Below are positions 8,394-16,931 of a DNA stretch of 64,000 nucleotides, piece after piece (position 1 is the stretch's first letter; each line of letters opens with the position of its first letter). The DNA comes from Mordavella massiliensis (GTDB lineage: Bacteria > Bacillota > Clostridia > Lachnospirales > Lachnospiraceae). The DNA is taken from the NCBI RefSeq assembly GCF_016901695.1, contig NZ_JACJKS010000001.1:1-64000 (forward strand), written 5' to 3'. Under the pieces are notes generated by a model. It was given only the letters and a program-made list of their open reading frames with translations. It was not told the origin of the DNA and searched no databases. A program made the position numbers and the translations under genes.

Positions 8394-9256
8394 GATACGC
8401 CTTCTCTCCTATATTGACTTGGTGTCATATCATACCAGATCTTAAAAAGCCGCGTAAAATAATTTTGATCTCTATACCCGGTCCTGCTCGCAATGTCACC
8501 AATGCTCATATTTGTGTAAATAAGTAATTTTTTCGCCTGAGCCATCCTTACTTTGTTTAAATATTCCATAAAAGTAATTTTCATATATCTCTTAAACATT
8601 TTACAGAAATAGGAATAACTTAGAAAAACATATTCCGCCGCATCTTCTGTCGTAATCGGATACATATAGTTCTTATTCACATATTCAAAAACGCGTTTCA
8701 TACGTTCTTCATCATTTTGGTTCCCTTCAACGCTCCTGTCCAGATCCGCCTCAAATTCCTCGGTTTTTCTGTAATACCACACGATCACCTTATAGAAATC
8801 CGCCTTAAGCATCATTTCATAGCCGCTTTTTTTCTCCTCTGCCTCATTTAATAATTCATGCAGGATAGAAATAAGATAGTCTTCTTCCCGGACATCTATG
8901 TACGTTGGATATTGTATCTTATGGTTAAGCAGAGCCGAAATATATTTCATTTCATGGCCGATCCCTCCAAGAGTATATAAAATATCTGCATCAAACTGGA
9001 TGCACAATATTTTATGTTTTTCATGATTAATAAAATCCGTATAATGCTCCTCTCCCATATTAATAAAAATTAATGTTCCCGGCTCTGCAATTCTCTCCTG
9101 TCCATTTATAGAAACACGGACCCGTCCTTCCAAAATATACAAAATTTCCAAATATCTGTGCCAATGCAAAGGAGAAGAATATTCGTGCACAAAAATTTTA
9201 AATGACCCACTGTTATTTTCATTAAACACCAGACGTTCCTCAAATCCTTTTGGCAT
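8324..9256 (-). CDS. AraC-family transcriptional regulator
   Basis: A regulator of about 310 residues with an N-terminal cupin sensor (histidines in HEYSSPLHWHRYLEILY, then GTLIFINMGEEH) and a C-terminal pair of helix-turn-helix motifs (TTEDAAEYVFLSYSYFCKMF and IGDIASRTGYRDQNYFTRLF). It ends about 25 residues after the MTPSQYRR signature, inside the next gene. I chose the ATG at MPKGFEE, seven bases after AAGGAG. A TTG six codons upstream is less likely. It is encoded within the sugar operon and is the obvious candidate regulator, probably an inducer-dependent activator. Confidence 0.88.
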   Translation of the reverse strand: MPKGFEERLVFNENNSGSFKIFVHEYSSPLHWHRYLEILYILEGRVRVSINGQERIAEPGTLIFINMGEEHYTDFINHEKHKILCIQFDADILYTLGGIGHEMKYISALLNHKIQYPTYIDVREEDYLISILHELLNEAEEKKSGYEMMLKADFYKVIVWYYRKTEEFEADLDRSVEGNQNDEERMKRVFEYVNKNYMYPITTEDAAEYVFLSYSYFCKMFKRYMKITFMEYLNKVRMAQAKKLLIYTNMSIGDIASRTGYRDQNYFTRLFKIWYDMTPSQYRREGVSWERNLHGELWEEGLFPRSLLKE

Positions 9257-9283
9257 ATATCTTCTCCTTATCAACCTCTCAAA

Positions 9284-10201
9284 CTATAGTATTTTTTTCA
9301 TTACACGCTCAATATAGCTCTTGGCTTCTCCTATCGTTTTTTCCGGTTCCAGATAATGGCTGAGTTCGAAGGAAACCGTCCCGTCAAAACCTGCTTGCTT
9401 CAACGACCGGAAAGTCGCCTCCCAGTTATTCACTCCCTTCCCCGGCGGCAGCGCATAATTAAACATGCCATCCCCATCTCTCATATGTACATGGAAAACC
9501 CGTTTCCCAAGTTTTTGAATGACAAGGGGCACATATTCCCTTTGAATCATGTGCCATGCAACGTCAACATTAATCCCAAAATCTTCATCCGGAATGTAAT
9601 CGAACATCCTCATCATGGCGTCAGAGTTTCCAACTATAACATTCGCGTGTCCTTCGATATTAAATCTCATACCGTAATCCCGGCATATCTCCAGACACTT
9701 TTTTAATGTTTTCATGTACTGTTCCCATATTTTTTCACCATCATACTGTTCGGGCAGCTTCATATTCTGTGTCGCTTCCGCAAATGGCGCCCCTCCTGCA
9801 AACGGCGCCCAGTAATTCGGCACATAGGACACCTGACATCTAAAGCCGTTAATCCAATTCGAAACCATGTTGATCATAGGTGCACCTAACCGGTATCCGA
9901 TTTTTACCATTTTTTCAAAGTCCGCAATACTTTTCCTCCTGACTGACTCTTCCATACTTGCAAGTCCCTGCGTCAATTCTGTATAAATTGCAAATTGGGA
10001 AATTTCCATATTGTATGACTGGATCAGGTCCTTCAGACCGCGGATTGTATCATCCGTATAATATTGCTGTACGTCATAAATATTATGTGCGATCAGTTCT
10101 ATCGCGTCAAAGCCCATCCTTCCTATTATGCGTACAGCATCTTCATAGGGTGCCTGATACTGTGGAGCCGTAAAGCACCACGCGGCACATCCGATTTTCA
10201 T
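9284..10201 (-). CDS. sugar phosphate isomerase/epimerase-like TIM-barrel protein
   Basis: A 305-residue protein of the xylose isomerase-like TIM barrel superfamily (AP endonuclease family 2 fold, as in IolE, IolH, LigI). Visible landmarks are MGFDAIELIAHN, a metal-binding glutamate in NIEGHANV, NVDVAWHMIQ, HVHMRDGDG and a C-terminal glutamate in VSFELSHYLEPE. I chose the ATG behind GGAGG. A GTG three codons upstream overlaps the SD. Between two Gfo/Idh oxidoreductases it probably isomerises, epimerises or cleaves a keto-sugar intermediate. The exact reaction cannot be read from sequence. Confidence 0.82.
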   Translation of the reverse strand: MKIGCAAWCFTAPQYQAPYEDAVRIIGRMGFDAIELIAHNIYDVQQYYTDDTIRGLKDLIQSYNMEISQFAIYTELTQGLASMEESVRRKSIADFEKMVKIGYRLGAPMINMVSNWINGFRCQVSYVPNYWAPFAGGAPFAEATQNMKLPEQYDGEKIWEQYMKTLKKCLEICRDYGMRFNIEGHANVIVGNSDAMMRMFDYIPDEDFGINVDVAWHMIQREYVPLVIQKLGKRVFHVHMRDGDGMFNYALPPGKGVNNWEATFRSLKQAGFDGTVSFELSHYLEPEKTIGEAKSYIERVMKKIL

Positions 10202-10215
10202 ATCTGACACACCTC

Positions 10216-11229
10216 CTATAATACCTGTCTCTCGCCAGTTGAAGCACTTTTATAAGCAGCAAGGATCGTCTCTACAGACTTTATACCATCATAACCGTTT
10301 GTTACCGGTTGAAGGTTCTCCAATACACAATCTGCAAAATGCTTTTGCATCGCATAAAAGCCGTCTATTTCTTCATAAGGGTAGTCCTTCCACTGTGTTT
10401 CCCCTTTACGCACAATCTGAAATCTGGGTGCCGCATCCTTAGCCCAGGTAACAAAAATCGTCCCCTCATCGCCATAGAGCTCAAATTTGTCATAGCATAC
10501 TCCTTCCGGGGCAATCGTGGAAAACGACCAATGTCCTTGCGCCATCACACCATTATGATATGTAATATTTACGATTGCGTTTTTTTCCGGACCCGATCCC
10601 ACTTCCACATCTACCTGCGCGTCTATCGCCTTCACTTCCGAGCCGGCAAGCCATCTCATCAGGTCTAAATGGTGTACTCCCAGATCAGCCAGCGCTCCCC
10701 CTCCTGCAAGAGAAATATCGCCAAACCATTCTGTTTTGGGATGATAAAAATCTCCTATCCCAGAGTGAGACATCTGTGCTTTCATCATTTTTAAAGTTCC
10801 GATATACCCTTCATCTACACAGCGCTTCATAGCCTGACAATATCCACGGAACCTTTCAAAAAAGCCCGATTGCATAATAACGCCGTTTTCCTCAACCGCT
10901 TTACACATCTCTTTTGCATCTTCCATCGTTATTGCAAAAGGCTTCTGAGTCAGAATATGTTTGCCTGCTTTCGCCGCGTCTACAACAATCTGCTTGTGCA
11001 TATAATTGGGAGTGCAATTATAGATCGCATCAATATCTTCCTGCTGCAGCAAAAGTTTGTAATCTGTAAACACTCTTGGTACATTATATTTTTCCGCAAA
11101 GCTGTTAACATTGTCCTCAACGCGGTCGCATACCGCTACTAACTGTGTATTTTTCAATTGACTCGCCGCCATTGCCTGGCTTTCTGCAATCGTTCCGCAC
11201 CCTATAATTCCTACACGTAATTTTCTCAT
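10216..11229 (-). CDS. Gfo/Idh/MocA-family oxidoreductase
   Basis: A 337-residue NAD(P)-dependent sugar oxidoreductase. The Rossmann loop GIIGCGTIAESQA is at the N-terminus. The EKP-type motif reads TQKPFAITMEDA, with Lys kept and Glu replaced by Gln, a common variant. GGGALADLGVHHLDLMRWL carries the catalytic Asp/His pair. It lies 14 nt upstream of the TIM-barrel gene and 10 nt after the permease, so it is in the operon. It differs clearly in sequence from the other oxidoreductase, suggesting two distinct redox steps. Confidence 0.88.
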   Translation of the reverse strand: MRKLRVGIIGCGTIAESQAMAASQLKNTQLVAVCDRVEDNVNSFAEKYNVPRVFTDYKLLLQQEDIDAIYNCTPNYMHKQIVVDAAKAGKHILTQKPFAITMEDAKEMCKAVEENGVIMQSGFFERFRGYCQAMKRCVDEGYIGTLKMMKAQMSHSGIGDFYHPKTEWFGDISLAGGGALADLGVHHLDLMRWLAGSEVKAIDAQVDVEVGSGPEKNAIVNITYHNGVMAQGHWSFSTIAPEGVCYDKFELYGDEGTIFVTWAKDAAPRFQIVRKGETQWKDYPYEEIDGFYAMQKHFADCVLENLQPVTNGYDGIKSVETILAAYKSASTGERQVL

Positions 11230-11239
11230 TTTTTACCTC

Positions 11240-12124
11240 TCACTCTTTAATCGCTCCCATGGTCAGTCCCTGGGTTATATTTTTTTGAAATGCTATAGAA
11301 ATAAATACAGGTATCACTGTCGCTATGCAACCTGCTGCCATCATCATCCCGTAATCAATTCCAAATTTGGAAGTAAACTCTGACAGGGCTACTGTGATCG
11401 TTTTATTGGATTGAGAATTCATAAAAATCAGCGAATACATAAATTCATCCCACGCCATCAGAAATGCCAGGATGCCGACAGCCGTCAACCCAGGCTTTGC
11501 CACCGGTATAATCACCCGGACATAAGCTCCAAACCTGGAACAGCCGTCCACCATCGCTGCCGCCTCCAGATCTCTGGATATAGAGCGGAAATATCCACTC
11601 ATAACCCATATGGTATATGTCAACGTAAAGGACACATACACCAACACAAGGCATATAAGGTGATCGATCACTCCCATTTTTCTAAACATAATATACAATG
11701 GTATTAACAACGAGATAGATGGTAATAACTGGAAAAACAAAATTAACATTAAAAGCTGGTCCCTGAATTTAAAAGCAAGCCGTGCAAATGCATATGCCGC
11801 CATACTTCCGACGACAAGCGAGACCGCTGTTGTAATACCGGAAACGATAATACTGTTAAAAAGCGCCCTTTTAAAGACTGCTGCCGGCGAAGAGACGATG
11901 GTGCCTTTATTGAGTATTGTCTCTGAAAACATAATATCTTTATATCGTTCCCAGGTTGGTTCATCCGGGAACCATGATGCTGACATATCCAGCAGATGAC
12001 TCGTAGAGCTTATACTTGAAATAAACATCCAGATCAGCGGCAGCAGAGTCCACGCAAGAAAGACACAGCTTCCTAATATTAATAAAAGTTTTCTTATATT
12101 TTTCTTAGCAAAACTCTTCTTCAT
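11240..12124 (-). CDS. carbohydrate ABC transporter permease, MalG type
   Basis: A 294-residue inner-membrane permease of the CUT1 family. It has an N-terminal membrane segment (RKLLLILGSCVFLAWTLLPL), a periplasmic-side loop, and five further segments. The EAA-like loop reads DLEAAAMVDGCSRFGAYVRVIIP, which contacts the ATPase. It pairs with the MalF-type permease 12 nt upstream and with the binding protein. No ATPase gene lies in this operon, so a shared MsmX-type ATPase encoded elsewhere is expected, as is common in Firmicutes. Confidence 0.92.
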   Translation of the reverse strand: MKKSFAKKNIRKLLLILGSCVFLAWTLLPLIWMFISSISSTSHLLDMSASWFPDEPTWERYKDIMFSETILNKGTIVSSPAAVFKRALFNSIIVSGITTAVSLVVGSMAAYAFARLAFKFRDQLLMLILFFQLLPSISLLIPLYIMFRKMGVIDHLICLVLVYVSFTLTYTIWVMSGYFRSISRDLEAAAMVDGCSRFGAYVRVIIPVAKPGLTAVGILAFLMAWDEFMYSLIFMNSQSNKTITVALSEFTSKFGIDYGMMMAAGCIATVIPVFISIAFQKNITQGLTMGAIKE

Positions 12125-12136
12125 ACCTCATCCTTC

Positions 12137-13033
12137 TCAGTAGATATTGTCTGCATTAAGTAGCTTTTTATAAATTATGGCAATTCCCAGTGTGATCAGC
12201 GTTACTACCATTGCCAGCGTTGAGCCGTATCCAAAATCCAGGGCGCTGAATGTCTGGTAGTATGTGTAATAACTGATGGTCATTGTGCTGTTGCTCGGAC
12301 CGCCCTGCGTGAGAACATACACAATATCAAATACCCGGATCGCCTGCGCTGTTCTCATGATCAATACAACCAGCAGCATTGGTTTTAAAAGCGGGAATGT
12401 AATCTTACAGAAAGATTGCCAAAACGATGCTCCCTCCAATTTCGCAGCTTCATAATGTGACGGCGGAATAGACGACATGCCGGCAAGCAGCATAACCACA
12501 AATAATGGAAGCATTTTCCATGTGTCCGCTACGATAATTACATTGAGCGCCAGCTTAGGATCACCAAGCCATACAATTGGATCTTCTATCACCCCAATCC
12601 CAAGCAGAAGTTTATTCAGCGCCCCATAGCTGGCATTCAGGATCCAGTTCCACAACTGCGCGTTTACAACAGTTGGTACAGCCCACGGTGCAAGCATAAC
12701 AGCCCGCAGGATCCGCTGACCTCTAAACGGGATATTTAAGAAGGTAGCCACGGCAAAACCCGCAATTGTCTGAAGTAAAAGCGAACCTGCCACAAAGTAC
12801 ATTGTCACTTTTATAGCATTCCAAAATTTCGGGTCTGAGAACACTTCGACATATTCCTGTACTCCGACAAATCCTTTGTTTATCCCGGTAAACACATTAT
12901 AATCTACTAACGTCAGATAAACTGTATAAAGCAAAGGGTACAGCATCAGGCCAATAATTATAATCAGCGCCGGGGATATCATGAATATCCCCAGCCGCGC
13001 TTCTTTTGTCATCAATCTCCTTTTGTTCTTCAT
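12137..13033 (-). CDS. carbohydrate ABC transporter permease, MalF type
   Basis: A 298-residue CUT1 permease with six predicted membrane segments. The first is LGIFMISPALIIIIGLMLYP, followed by YTVYLTLVDYN typical of MalF/UgpA proteins. The EAA loop is HYEAAKLEGASFWQSFCKITFP. It forms the heterodimeric channel with the downstream MalG-type protein. It is 24 nt downstream of the solute-binding lipoprotein in the same operon. Confidence 0.92.
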   Translation of the reverse strand: MKNKRRLMTKEARLGIFMISPALIIIIGLMLYPLLYTVYLTLVDYNVFTGINKGFVGVQEYVEVFSDPKFWNAIKVTMYFVAGSLLLQTIAGFAVATFLNIPFRGQRILRAVMLAPWAVPTVVNAQLWNWILNASYGALNKLLLGIGVIEDPIVWLGDPKLALNVIIVADTWKMLPLFVVMLLAGMSSIPPSHYEAAKLEGASFWQSFCKITFPLLKPMLLVVLIMRTAQAIRVFDIVYVLTQGGPSNSTMTISYYTYYQTFSALDFGYGSTLAMVVTLITLGIAIIYKKLLNADNIY

Positions 13034-13057
13034 CCCGGCCTCCCCCGCAGTCTTTCC

Positions 13058-14347
13058 TTACTCCGTGATCTGACTTGTCACCTTCTGCTGCAGTTCCTCC
13101 ATGACATCCTGCGGTTCTGCCCCATTCGCCATCACCTCATGCAGCGCTTCCTGCACCATGGTACTCCATTCCTGATACTGCACCAGGATCGGTCTGAAAT
13201 GCGCAAATTCATACTGTGGATAAGCCATCTCCAGTATAGGGAACTCGCCAACCAGTTCTTCATCTGCATAGAGATCTTTAAGCGTAGGCATCTGCGAGAC
13301 ACCGCTCAGGAAATCTTTTTGTACATCCGGATCGCATAATAATTTCAAAAATTCAACTGCCCATTTTTCGCTTGCGGTAGTAGACACAACTGCAAATCCA
13401 CCCCCGCCTGCAACACTTCCGCTGACAGCGTTTTCTGATCCGGGAAGCATCGTCATTCCAACTTTCCCTGCTACTGCGGATTCTTCCTCGCTGTTAGTTG
13501 TCGTCCAATAGGAAGACCAGCCTGTGACAAAGGCAACATCCCCAGCCATAAACGTATTCATTACATTTCTATCGGTATACGTGATAGATGCCGGATCCAA
13601 AACTCCGTTCTGCAGAGATTCTTTTAACCAGTTGACTGCCGCTACTGCGCTCTCCGAATCCAGTTGCCACTCTCCGCTCGCTTCAGCATCGTTTTCCCTG
13701 TATTGTCCTCCAAACCCGTACAAAAGGGAAGTAAAATCACATGTCAGACCTTCCGACTGGCTTGCTCCCAGTGCCAGTCCATATTTTACAAGGCCCTTTT
13801 CCTGCATATCCAGCGACATTTCTGTCAGTTCATCCCATGTACTTGGCGGCTCGCTGTATCCGGCTTCTTCCAGAATTTCTTTGTTGTAATACAACCATTT
13901 AGCATCATTTCCCGTCGGGATCCCGTATTGCTTGCCATCATACCTCAACTGATCCCATGCAATGTCTACAAACTGACTGCCAAAATCATCATCCAAATAA
14001 TCGTCCAGCGGAAGGATCAATTCTGAGTTGGCAAATTCAGCCGGCCACACGGTATCAAGAGACACAATGTCCAACTGGCTGCCTCCAGCTACCATGGTCA
14101 TGATTTTGTTATGCATATTGTCATACGCTTCGGAAAGGAGTTCAATCTCAATTCCCGTCTCCTCTTCAAAGGCAGCAACCGCATTTTCCATAGGACCTGT
14201 ACCTTCAGAACTCATAAGAATCACCAGCTTGTCAGGCTTGTCATCAGGATCTTCTGTTTCCTGTGTATTGTCTGTCCCGCCGCATCCCATGCACATTCCG
14301 CATACAAATGACGATACTAAAAATACCGATATAATCCTCTTCTTCAT
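13058..14347 (-). CDS. extracellular solute-binding lipoprotein, family 1
   Basis: A 429-residue sugar-binding protein. It has a lipoprotein signal (MKKR, hydrophobic core VFLVSSFV, lipobox ending GMCMGC) with an acidic linker after the lipidated cysteine. The mature part shows the family 1 fold: VAAFEEETGIEIELL, the DIVSLDTVWPAEFA strand, and WLYYNKEILEEAGYSEPPSTWDEL. It delivers a carbohydrate to the two permeases encoded just downstream. It is the promoter-proximal gene of the seven-gene operon. The ligand is not evident. Confidence 0.92.
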   Translation of the reverse strand: MKKRIISVFLVSSFVCGMCMGCGGTDNTQETEDPDDKPDKLVILMSSEGTGPMENAVAAFEEETGIEIELLSEAYDNMHNKIMTMVAGGSQLDIVSLDTVWPAEFANSELILPLDDYLDDDFGSQFVDIAWDQLRYDGKQYGIPTGNDAKWLYYNKEILEEAGYSEPPSTWDELTEMSLDMQEKGLVKYGLALGASQSEGLTCDFTSLLYGFGGQYRENDAEASGEWQLDSESAVAAVNWLKESLQNGVLDPASITYTDRNVMNTFMAGDVAFVTGWSSYWTTTNSEEESAVAGKVGMTMLPGSENAVSGSVAGGGGFAVVSTTASEKWAVEFLKLLCDPDVQKDFLSGVSQMPTLKDLYADEELVGEFPILEMAYPQYEFAHFRPILVQYQEWSTMVQEALHEVMANGAEPQDVMEELQQKVTSQITE

Positions 14348-14390
14348 ACGCCTCTCCTTAACTTATAGAATCTTCTCTACTTGTTACAGC

Positions 14391-14425
14391 CTTATTTCAT
14401 CTACTGACAATCCAGATGAAATAAG
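14391..14425 (-). promoter_or_regulatory. 12-bp inverted repeat in the leader of the sugar operon
   Basis: CTTATTTCATCT and AGATGAAATAAG are perfect inverted arms separated by 11 nt. It lies between the predicted promoter and the binding-protein start. No T-run follows, so it is more likely an operator or an mRNA-stabilising hairpin than a terminator. Confidence 0.5.
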
Positions 14426-14459
14426 ACATTAATTCAGAAAGCTTTCTTTATCTGCTTTT

Positions 14460-14489
14460 ATTATAGCAATCGCGTTTTATGACTGTCTA
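14460..14489 (-). promoter_or_regulatory. sigma-A-type promoter of the sugar operon
   Basis: On the minus strand TAGACA is followed by an 18-nt spacer and a perfect TATAAT. It lies about 110 nt upstream of the solute-binding protein ATG. A palindrome AGAAAGCTTTCT at 14436-14447, near the expected start of transcription, could be an operator. The remaining 14490-14670 sequence is very AT-rich and shows nothing else. Confidence 0.6.
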
Positions 14490-14671
14490 TTTACTTTCAT
14501 ATCCCTTATTAGCACTGTACTATCCTGTTTGTAGTTTTTTTCTCTTGCATTTTCATTGTTAATTATTTATTTTACTGTTTTTCGTCTTTTATTCATCGAT
14601 ATATTATTTTTTTTGTTTTTATCAGTTAATTCCAGCCATTATATTCCTAATTATTATCACTGTATTTTCTC

Positions 14672-14719
14672 ACAAAAAAAACATCCTCTCCTGTGGCTAA
14701 AGAGCCACAGAAGAGGATG
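14672..14719 (-). terminator. intrinsic terminator of the pxp-like operon
   Basis: On the minus strand CATCCTCTTCTGTGGCT pairs with AGCCACAGGAGAGGATG (one mismatch), followed by eight T. It lies about 30 nt past the symporter stop and ends the seven-gene operon. Confidence 0.9.
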
Positions 14720-14750
14720 CATGAAAGAATCCGGTTATTCTCTTATCAGA

Positions 14751-16106
14751 TTAGCTGTTGTATACGTTCAGATCGATCTCTTTCTCCTTCGCGTTTACGA
14801 TGACGTTGGTCGCCGCGTCGCCGATTACGTTCAGCGGCAGGAGCGCCATCTCAACCGGCCGGTTGATGGCTACGACAAGGGCGTAGGCGATCATGCACAG
14901 GTCGGATGTCCAGCCCATACCGGAGAGGATGGTCACGATCAGGGTCGTGCCTGCGATCGGGATGGCCGGGCAGCCCATGGCCGCGCAGATGGAAAGGAAG
15001 GCCACAACGATCAGGTTGGCAGGCGTCACGTCGATGCCGGCGCTGGTCGCGATGAAGGTCACGGCAAACATATGCATGACTGTCGTACCGTTCATGTTGA
15101 TGGTCATACCTGTCGGCAGAACAAAGCTTGTGATCTCCTCACTGCAGCCCAGCTCGTCCAGGTTTGTCCTCGTATTCAGGGGCAGGGTAGCCGCAGAGGA
15201 GTTTACAGAGAACCCAAATACGCCGACCTTGGCGATCTTCTTTAAGAACTTGATGGGGTTCAGTCTTGTGGTGAGCCAGATACCGATGGGGTACAGCGTC
15301 ACAACGAGAACGAACAGGGTGATCATGGCGCCCACGATGTAAGCTGCCGCTGGTGCCAGGTACTCTGCGCCGTAGATGGCGAAGGTGCGGGATACAAGGC
15401 AGAAGATGGCAACCGGGCCCACCTTGTTGATGAGGAAGGTCAGGTAGAAGTTGATGACCTCGCTGCCGGCCTCCAGCACGTGTTTCAGGGGATCTGTCTT
15501 CTCCCCGAGCACGTTCATGCAAAGGCCGATCACGATCGCCACGACTACGACTGCCAGGATGCTGTTGTTGCTGCTCATGGACTCGATGATGTTGGACGGA
15601 ACGGCTGTTATGATCGTTCCAAGCGGGTTGAACTGCTCGATGGTGGCCGCCTCGGTGACCGCCTCAGCAGGCAGCTCTACGTTGAAAAGTCCGGCCGTCT
15701 TCATAGCATAGGCCACAAGACCTCCGAAGAAAGCGCCCACAACGTAGAAGCAGACGAAGCCGAGTACCGTGCGCCCCGCGATCCGGCCCAGCTTTGTGGA
15801 GCTGGAGATGCTGCACATGGCAAGGCTCAGGGAGCACAGTACAAGCGGCACGATGGCTGCCTGCAGGCCCCGCATGAAGAGCTGGCCGATGATGTAGAAA
15901 AGTCCAAGGGCGGCAGTGCCGTCCGCTGCGGTGATATCCTGGAACAGGATCTTGTTGATGATGTCCCATGTCCCCTCATTGCCGGAAGCAAGCATGCTGC
16001 TTCGGATAAACATGAAGATAAATCCAACGATCAGTCCGCCGACCAGAGCGATCATCATCTTCTTGACAACGGACATCTGTTTCTTCTGTGTCTGTGTATT
16101 ACTCAT
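14751..16106 (-). CDS. dicarboxylate/amino acid:cation symporter (DAACS family)
   Basis: A 451-residue membrane protein of the GltP/SstT/DctA family with about eight membrane segments. The serine-rich reentrant hairpin reads CSLSLAMCSISSS and the transport core contains SVNSSAATLPLNT and TGMTINMNGTTVMH, the substrate- and sodium-binding motifs. It is the last gene of the operon with the PxpA/B/C-like and biotin proteins, and probably imports their substrate or a related acidic compound such as a glutamate or pyroglutamate derivative. The family does not fix the ligand. Confidence 0.9.
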   Translation of the reverse strand: MSNTQTQKKQMSVVKKMMIALVGGLIVGFIFMFIRSSMLASGNEGTWDIINKILFQDITAADGTAALGLFYIIGQLFMRGLQAAIVPLVLCSLSLAMCSISSSTKLGRIAGRTVLGFVCFYVVGAFFGGLVAYAMKTAGLFNVELPAEAVTEAATIEQFNPLGTIITAVPSNIIESMSSNNSILAVVVVAIVIGLCMNVLGEKTDPLKHVLEAGSEVINFYLTFLINKVGPVAIFCLVSRTFAIYGAEYLAPAAAYIVGAMITLFVLVVTLYPIGIWLTTRLNPIKFLKKIAKVGVFGFSVNSSAATLPLNTRTNLDELGCSEEITSFVLPTGMTINMNGTTVMHMFAVTFIATSAGIDVTPANLIVVAFLSICAAMGCPAIPIAGTTLIVTILSGMGWTSDLCMIAYALVVAINRPVEMALLPLNVIGDAATNVIVNAKEKEIDLNVYNS

Positions 16107-16135
16107 ATTTTCTTCACTCCTTTACGATACGTAGT

Positions 16136-16891
16136 TTAGAGATGTCTGATCTCAATTCCCTCCTGCGCGAATCTCTCGCGGATCCTCTGTACAAACGCCA
16201 GGGCCTTCGGGCCGTCGCCGTGCACGCAGAGCGTGTCGCCCTTGATGTCCAGCTCTTTTCCGTTGATGGACGTCACTTTGCCCTCCTTGATCATGCGCAC
16301 GCATCTGTCGATGGCGATGTTCTCGTCTGTGATCATGGAGCCCTCCATCTTCCTCGGAACCAAGGAGAGATCGTCCATGTAGGCCCGGTCCGCGAAGATC
16401 TCGGACGCGGTGCGAAGTCCCCTGCTCTCGGCGATCTGTCCCAGGACAGCGCCTGCGCAGTAGTACACGATGAGGTCCTTGTCCACCTCGCAGATGGCGT
16501 CCACGATGGCTGTGGATACCTCCTCGTCATACTGGCACTGGTTGCCCATGGAGCCGTGGGGCGCCACGTGCTGCAGCTTCATGCCGTAGGTCTTTGTGAA
16601 TGCAGAGAGCGCGCCGATCTGATACTTCACGTAGTTCTTGATCTCAGCGGGCGCCAGCACCATTTTCCTGCGGCCGAATCCCATCAGATCCGGATAGCCC
16701 GGATGCGCGCCTACCATGACGCCTCTCTCGCTGGCCATGCGGACCGTCCTGTCCATGACCATGGGGTCGCCTGCGTGCCAGCCGCATGCCACGTTGGCAG
16801 TTGTCACGTACTTGATGATCTCTTCGTCTCCGCCCAGCTTGTACGCGCCGAAGCTCTCGCCCATGTCACTGTTCAAATCCACCTGATACAT
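16136..16891 (-). CDS. LamB/YcsF (PxpA-like) protein with altered motif
   Basis: A 251-residue protein of the LamB/YcsF family, whose characterised members are the PxpA subunit of ATP-dependent 5-oxoprolinase. Conserved blocks are LNSDMGESFG (6-15), NVACGWHAGDP (33-43), GAHPGYPDLMGFGRR (61-75) and a C-terminal CVHGDGPKA. The usual VKPHGALYN block reads VAPHGSMGN at 109-117, so the conserved Lys is Ala. I chose the start at MYQVDLN, seven bases after GGGTGG, which gives the normal family length. It lies between the dehydrogenase (40-nt gap) and the symporter (29-nt gap). A substrate other than 5-oxoproline is plausible. Confidence 0.88.
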   Translation of the reverse strand: MYQVDLNSDMGESFGAYKLGGDEEIIKYVTTANVACGWHAGDPMVMDRTVRMASERGVMVGAHPGYPDLMGFGRRKMVLAPAEIKNYVKYQIGALSAFTKTYGMKLQHVAPHGSMGNQCQYDEEVSTAIVDAICEVDKDLIVYYCAGAVLGQIAESRGLRTASEIFADRAYMDDLSLVPRKMEGSMITDENIAIDRCVRMIKEGKVTSINGKELDIKGDTLCVHGDGPKALAFVQRIRERFAQEGIEIRHL

Positions 16892-16931
16892 AGTTTTTCC
16901 ACCCTTTCTTTTTGTGATTTTTGTGATTGAT

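Noticed and set aside
14436-14447. CcpA cre site
   Set aside because: AGAAAGCTTTCT is palindromic but lacks the central CG of the cre consensus.
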